Source: Bugula neritina (Eukaryota > Bryozoa > Gymnolaemata > Cheilostomatida > Bugulidae). Taken from it: a stretch of DNA of 64,000 bases. Position 1 is the first letter of the stretch. Each line of letters starts with the position of its first letter. The DNA is taken from NCBI GenBank assembly GCA_964035545.1, contig OZ037765.1, positions 31,695,504 to 31,759,503 on the forward strand, given 5' to 3'. Positions 39,516-64,000 of the stretch are shown one piece after another. Made by a program: the position numbers and the translations under genes. Under the pieces are notes generated by a model. The model ran no database searches, was not told where the DNA came from, and saw nothing but the letters and a program-made list of their open reading frames with translations.

Positions 39516-40650
39516 GGTTGGGGTCAATTACATGTAAATGTAATTAATTACAATTACAATTACATGAAGATTTGTCAATTACAATTACAATTATAATTAC
39601 AGTTGAAAATAAATGTAATTAATTACAATTACAATTACATGGCAATGTAATTAATTACAATTACAATTACTTTTGTTCTCGCAAGGAATAAATAGAAGTT
39701 ACTTCTAGGGTCCAACTACCAGCGGCAATGGTGAACCTCTTTTGTTTTCTACAGTGATACTATTATGTCATTCCATACCAAATCAACCAACTTTCAAGGA
39801 GTCCCACATCTTTGTGTCTCAGATTTTGCTCATATTTACACTAAATGGACCTACACATGTTCAGATTACCATTCGTGAATATTTCTGGCCTGACACAAAA
39901 ACATTTTGAGAAATTACTACTTTGGTGAACAAAGGTTGGAAAATTTGTGATTTATACTTTTAGACCAATTTATATGTAATTTAAAATTTGATTAGGCGAG
40001 TATTTGAAATTTTTCAAAATTTACAAAGATTTGTTCATATTCAATGATTTTGCATATATGCACACAAAGTATTCTGTAGTATGTGTTGCTACTAGTGCAA
40101 ATTGTTGGGTATTATCAAATCACAGCAAATTTTAAGGCTCAGTCTGGAAAATTGATTGAGATATAGACGTTTATAGATTAGTCTAAAAATAGAAATCACA
40201 AATTTTCCTCAAAATGTTTCTCAACTTTTGTCCACAAAAGTAGTCAGTTCTCAAAAAAATTTTTGTGTCAGGTCAGAAATACTGAAGAAGAGTACTTGAG
40301 GCATGTGTAGGTCTATTTGGTGTAAACATTAACAAAATCTGAGACGCAAATAGACGCGGGCAATTCGGTGAGCTGGCATGGAATGACCCTACTATATTGA
40401 CCTAACTATCTGAACTTGTTATTTAACAGTAGGCATTGTAGAAAAAGGAGTTTTTTAAGATTTAAAAGTTTGAAGTAATTGACATGTAATTATAAAGTAA
40501 TTGTAAAAATCAATTACATTAGATATGTAATTAATTACAATTACAATTACAATTACATTTTTAAACCTCAATTACAAATTACATTCAATTACTTGAAAAA
40601 ATGTAATTAATTACAGCCAATTACAATTACAAATTACAATTACCCCAACC

Positions 40651-40653
<3 letters not shown>
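39513..40653. mobile_element. hAT-like non-autonomous element (MITE) in an (AT)n array
   Basis: The ends are inverted: cagggttggggtcaattac and its complement gtaattaccccaaccctg, with CAGGG termini typical of hAT. Subterminal zones are full of aattacaattac. Flanks are atatatat on both sides, compatible with an 8-bp duplication but undecidable in AT repeats. There is no transposase. A second inverted-repeat unit lies inside (39766-40388). Confidence 0.8.
39766..40388. repeat. Imperfect inverted repeat nested in the hAT-like element
   Basis: The arms of about 220 bp start gtcattccataccaaatc and end in the diverged complement ggcatggaatgac. Shared internal blocks include gtgtctcagattttg and cctgacacaaaaa. 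It may be a separate MITE that was captured, or part of the element itself. Confidence 0.6.
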
Positions 40654-40689
<36 letters not shown>

Positions 40690-40705
40690 TAAATATGTAT
40701 ATACA

Positions 40706-40791
<86 letters not shown>
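40654..40791. repeat. (AT)n microsatellite
   Basis: Continuation of the AT array on the far side of the hAT-like element, with the same tacagtaaatatgtatatac interruption. Confidence 0.95.
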
Positions 40792-40794
<3 letters not shown>

Positions 40795-41303
40795 CGAACT
40801 CAAGACGAAACCATAAGGTACCACCAATCAATAGGTTAGCATGCGTAGTGCACATGTACTCAGACTACCATTGTTAGCCTACTGCCCAGTTGTGTGATTT
40901 TATTACAAATAAAATACCAGTCTGACAGATTATTTTAAGTAACGTATTGTGTTTCAAGTGCATAGAAATATCTTTAGTCTCAGACTGAAAGAAAATAGCA
41001 ATGTGAAAAAGGTTATATCATAAGTGATAAGTTGCAAGTTACAAGTTCGAGACTAAAGTGGGGATAAGGGAAAAATGCTGGGTTTTTATACTCGTCAAAA
41101 AAGTTAGCTTTTGTGTAGTAGCTATAGCTATAATGAATGTGGGGGGAAAAAGCATAATATAGCTGGCCTAGCTAAGATGATATGTGAAAAACTATTATGC
41201 ATTAGGGAAAAGCTTTTCTAGCTTATGTAAAGTCTCAACAAGTACATTTAATCATGATTTATATTAAATTTTTTATTTGTTCAAACGACAAAAATTACTG
41301 TAG

Positions 41304-41554
41304 GTAAACGAATAATGTACAGCGTCTGGTTCAGACATTCTGGAGAAGAACTACCCAGTAAATATTGGCATCAAAATCAGACAACGAATTACACCACTAA
41401 TGATATAAAAGAAAAGATTAGAAGTCACGCAATCACCCACATGATTGTGGATAAAGATCTACCACATAATATTCATTTACTGGCTCCAGAGTTAAAACAC
41501 CTCAGAGTAAAACAAGTTCAATCCGACTCGACATTCCAAGAGCAAGTATCATAG
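41304..41554 (+). CDS. Unrecognised open frame, possible terminal exon
   Basis: An open stretch from an acceptor-like ctgtag (ending 41303) to TAG at 41552-41554. The in-frame ATG at 41315 gives 79 residues. An AATAAA lies about 25 nt after the stop. The residue mix is protein-like (WFRHSGEELPSKYW, LAPELKHLRVKQVQ), and the latter faintly recalls a leucine-rich repeat. It could be the last exon of an unseen gene, or chance. No family is recognised. Confidence 0.25.
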
Positions 41555-42177
41555 TTTAATACCTTCATTGAAATTAAATAAAAATAAAATATTGTATGAT
41601 GGTATAATTATACCATTAAACTAGTTTCAATTGACTTCAATCTGCGTGAATATGAAACTATTGTGTATTAAAAAAAACTAACCAACTAAAACAAATCTAC
41701 AATTTTCAAAAGGCTGTGCATATGTGGGTAAAACTATAGTGCATATAATTTAAGTTATTTTTTCTTTTCACTAAAACATTGAGTTCGGTTTATATAAATC
41801 TACTAAAAATACATTTTATGTAAAAATTCTCACATTTTATCTTTACTTTTCTAACAATATTTTAGATTTTAATACTTTTCTCAATTAAACAATAAAGGGA
41901 GGATCTCAACTTTAGTTATGATTATAAGGCTGATTGAATTTAAACAGCTATAATCATATTGTTATATGATGTTGAAAACAGTATTAGTCCACTACAGCAT
42001 GTTGTATCTAAAAAATCAGTACACCATTAGTTGAAATTTTCCATATTTAGGCTTTCTGGATGCTGTATAAAGTATGCCATTAAAATAATACTAACATCTG
42101 CTTTTTAAAATAGAGAAAGCCAACTTAATTTCAAACAAATACTGTATTAGATAATTAGATCATTGTGAGTTAATATA

Positions 42178-43123
42178 CGAGGGTGGTTCAAAAAGTAACG
42201 CCTGTTGTGTAAGATCAGAGAATTTTTATTTTCTGAATACTTAAACTATATATCAAAATGATCAGCAACAACTTAGGGACACACTTTATTTCTCAATATA
42301 GTCTCCTCCATTGTCCACAGCTGCTGTCCATCAGTTTATGAGAGCATGTATTCCTGCCTCGTAAAAGGAGGATGGTTGTGAGCTTCTCAGCATGCATGCA
42401 GAAGATGAGGCATTTTTGCAAAGGATTATCGCTGGTGACGAAACTTGGGTTCATCATTATGAGCCAGAAAGCAAAAGAAGGTCAATCGAATGGCGACATG
42501 CAGACTCACCCAGAAAGAAGAAATTCAAATCTCAGCCATCCGCTGGCAAGGTGATGGCTACTGTGTTTTGGGATTATCAGGGTGTGATACTGATTGACTT
42601 TATGGCCAAAGGCACTACCATAAATTCTGAAGCCTACATTGAGACTCTAAGGAAGTTGAAAACCAGACTTAAGCGTTGCAGACCAAATGTCAACGTGGCT
42701 AACGTGCTCCTTCAGCACGACAATGCCCGTCCCCACACAAGTTTGAGAACAAGAGAGGAAATCACCTGTCATGGGTGGACCACATTGCCTCATCCACCAT
42801 ACAGCCCTGACTTGGCTCCATCAGACTTTCATTTGTTTGGTCCGATGAAGGAAGGACTTAGAGGTCAGCGATTCTCTACTGACGAAGAAGTTAAAACGGC
42901 TGTACGGTCTTGGCTGCGCTCATAACCATCCTCCTTTTACGAGGCAGGAATACATGCTCTCATATAACAACGGACAGCAGCTGTGGACAATGGAGGAGAC
43001 TATATTGAGAAATAAAGTGTGTTCCTAAGTTGTTGCTGATCATTTTGATATATAGTTTAAGTATTCAGAAAATAAAAATTCTCTGATCTTACACAACAGG
43101 CGTTACTTTTTGAACCACCCTCG
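42178..43123 (+). mobile_element. Internally deleted mariner element with ~200-bp inverted ends
   Basis: 946 bp between TA duplications (42176-42177 and 43124-43125). The ends start cgagggtggttcaaaaagta. The inverted arms (about 42178-42381 and 42920-43123) are far longer than normal mariner TIRs because the left arm is an inverted copy of the 3' end, including transposase C-terminal codons. The N-terminal DNA-binding part of the gene is missing. Confidence 0.92.
42392..42925 (+). pseudogene. Truncated mariner transposase (catalytic DDE half)
   Basis: Keeps the three catalytic acidic residues of the mariner DD34D core: GDETW, HDNARPH and YSPDLAPSD, with 34 residues between the last two. The paired helix-turn-helix N-terminus is absent. 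A TAA at 42923-42925 cuts the frame, and the sequence after it still encodes the family's tail (FYEAGIHAL) with a further stop. It cannot make a working transposase. Confidence 0.9.
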
Positions 43124-43189
43124 TATGTATGCATATTATATGTGATCACAACCCCTGTGTCTTTTCTATATTGCCGTGTCTACAATATG

Positions 43190-43276
43190 CTGCTGACTAC
43201 ACAGTGTTGCCATGACTACACAGTGTTGTCATGACTACACAGTGTTGTCATGACTACACAGTGTTGTCATGACTAT
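43190..43276. repeat. 19-bp tandem repeat
   Basis: Four copies of catgactacacagtgttgt, beside the mariner insertion. Confidence 0.85.
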
Positions 43277-43493
43277 TTGGCAGCAACTCATCATTACATA
43301 ATTGATTTGAGGAGTCATGCAAAGATGATTCATCTGAAGAACTAACGAATCTTTTTCAAAGTTTACCAAGTTTATAGAATTCGATATTTTCAAATAAATT
43401 TACATTTGCAACAAGAAAATTATATCTACTTTAGAACACTGTGTTTATATTACTATGGTACGGTGTTTCAACTATAGCATGTGTTTACTATAG

Positions 43494-47726
<4,233 letters not shown>

Positions 47727-49114
47727 GTTTGTGAAAGCAATATTGTATATATGTAATGCCGTTAAAACTGTTGCGACATTACAACAAAGCTTTTGTTATA
47801 ATATTACAACTTTAATTGTAATAGCCATGTTAGCTATCCTATGTTTTTTTCTGTTGTGTTGTTTGCTTATGATGTATGGTATTTTTACGGCCACAAAAAG
47901 CTATTTTTAGACTAATAAAAACCCAGCAATTTATGACATTTATTTTCTATTTAAAAAGTCCTTGGTGATAAATACCCATGTCTATATTCAAACACAACAA
48001 AAATGATAAAACTTCTGTTCCCTGAGATTTTAGAAGTTAAGATGAGATTCTAAATGCTATAAATATTGTGATTGGAGACTTTATAGAACTTCTACTTTCT
48101 AGGCCTCACATGCGAGACCAACATATTCGACGATGAAAATTCAGCTACATCCTCTTCATGAAACGAAGCCAATCAAAGTAGAGTAATACGTCTGGTGAAA
48201 ACAAGATATGTTGCATTGTAAGAATTATAGTATAAGGCCTGGTGGCTACTATTATTCACAATTACATATTTCAGGCCATATGTCTTTTTTCCTGCCAGCA
48301 TAAGTCAATAATTTACCTCCTTTGATAACTTCCACCTATGTATTTATACTTATATATATGCACAGGTATAGAAGTAAATATATTAAAGTTATATATGTAA
48401 ACCTGTATTTATTTTACAGTAAAGATAATAGAGTTATTTGGAATCAGCATGCATAATTAAAGCTAATTATGTTTAGAGACTAAATAAACATGCTCTCATG
48501 AAATTTAAATTCTTTCATTTATATGTTTTGCAGCAAGTTTGTTATTTTGCTATCAATTATATGTGATATAGATACTGCTTTCGATTTAGTCAATCTAAAT
48601 GTTGCTTATGTAGCCCAGTTATACTTTATATTTTCTAGAGAAATAAAAAAAATTTTTTTAAAAAAGATATAAGTGTTGATTGATTTTATTTTATTTTTTT
48701 TATTTATTTTATTTCATTCAAATACAAATTAAGTAAATGAATCAATACTTAAATATCATCAGATAATATCTGAAGACAATAATTTATTTAGATTTTATAA
48801 CATAATATTTATTACTAAATAGAACAAAGAGCCAAAAACATCTAGTGTAAATCAACACTCTGACATTTTACCGCACTGAAATATTATAACTTAACAACAA
48901 AATGGCTGCCAAAATTTAAACTTGTCTCTGTTATACCAAAGATAGGAGTTACAAATTTATAATGTTTTCTTTAATTTGTTTTAATAGTCTAGTCTCAAAA
49001 AAGTCACATTCTAACAGCTCTTTGTTATTAAAAACCCATTTAATACTTGAGTTTCATGAGTAGACAATTACTAGTATTAGTTATGCTTCAGTTTGTACAG
49101 CATCTGAGCTGCCA
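47727..49114. other. Spacer between the LRR exons and the 3' end of ABCC5-like copy B
   Basis: AT-rich, with no gene or repeat I can support. Confidence 0.5.
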
Positions 49115-63611
<14,497 letters not shown>

Positions 63612-63690
63612 GACTTACCACTCAACCTCTTCAGTGCTACAGTGCAGTGTAATGCTGTATTATATATAGTACACTTGTAAATATAATGAG
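63612..63690 (-). promoter_or_regulatory. Proximal promoter/5' UTR of ABCC5-like copy B
   Basis: On the - strand a TATA-like tatataat lies above a stretch shared with copy A (acagcatt to the ATG, including ctgtagcactgaagaggttg). Beyond about 63690 the copies no longer align. The promoter role is inferred. Confidence 0.35.
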
Positions 63691-64000
63691 CTGAGCCCAT
63701 TTATTAGCACACCCACTGACCGGCTATCTGGTTTCTAAGCAACAAATTTAACCTCAGCATAATAAATTGAGTTTTTTAAACAAAATATGAGCCTCAACCA
63801 AATGATCACCAAAAAGCTTCCAGTTATTTGAATCACTCAGCTGGTTGAATACTAAGCAGGAAATTTGATTCGTGGCAAGAATAGCTTATTATCTAAAAGT
63901 ATTTGTTTGAACTAATATTACAAGAGGTTCACAGTACAATAACTTACTACTACGTAAAGAGCTTGTTAAAAATATACTCAATATTTGTGAAATCAATTTA
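63691..64000. other. Upstream flank of copy B
   Basis: No gene or repeat that I can support in these bases. Confidence 0.4.

Noticed and set aside
39080-39537. Long open frames of alternating Tyr-Ile on both strands (also at 40627-40877 and 43753-44176)
   Set aside because: They are translations of (AT)n microsatellites.

Overview
The window is nuclear DNA from an intron-rich, AT-rich animal. Genes are split by many short GT-AG introns, and the families are metazoan: a CABIN1-type HIRA-complex subunit and ABCC5-type transporters. SINEs, LINEs, mariner, hAT-like and Penelope-like elements and long (AT)n arrays are also typical of animals. The compact introns and repeat content suit an invertebrate, perhaps a lophotrochozoan, but nothing here fixes the species.

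Layout. (1) 1-14,497, + strand: the 3' part of a CABIN1-like gene, 15 exons that join into one open frame of 1,625 codons plus stop; the 5' end is outside the window. Several of its introns carry tandem repeats that start or end exactly at splice sites. (2) 14,498-19,967: intergenic, with one SINE and one MITE. (3) 19,968-36,091, + strand: an intact 29-exon ABCC5/MRP5-like gene (copy A, 1,390 aa). (4) 36,092-49,114: a repeat-rich spacer with a 26-bp satellite, several (AT)n arrays, a 184-bp near-perfect palindrome with a hammerhead-like core, an hAT-like MITE, an internally deleted mariner, five leucine-rich-repeat exons, and a 5'-truncated Penelope-like element with a hammerhead motif in each inverted end. 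(5) 49,115-63,611, - strand: a second intact 29-exon ABCC5/MRP5-like gene (copy B, 1,393 aa). Its exon lengths match copy A in every exon except exon 16 (+9 nt) and exon intron borders are conserved. The remaining ~390 bp upstream of copy B are non-coding.

The two transporters form a convergent inverted duplication around the 13-kb spacer. Both are full ABC exporters (two membrane domains, two nucleotide-binding domains) and should act in membranes on organic anions or cyclic nucleotides; CABIN1 should act in the nucleus in H3.3 chaperoning. No functional link between CABIN1 and the transporters is apparent. The most unusual signals are repeats that copy splice donors or acceptors (CABIN1 introns 8 and 13, ABCC5 intron 2 in both copies), a MITE that landed inside a splice donor whose consensus is rebuilt by the element's own end, and hammerhead ribozyme motifs in the retroelement ends. 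Exon borders were derived by hand from splice sites, phase continuity and paralog comparison; no search was run.
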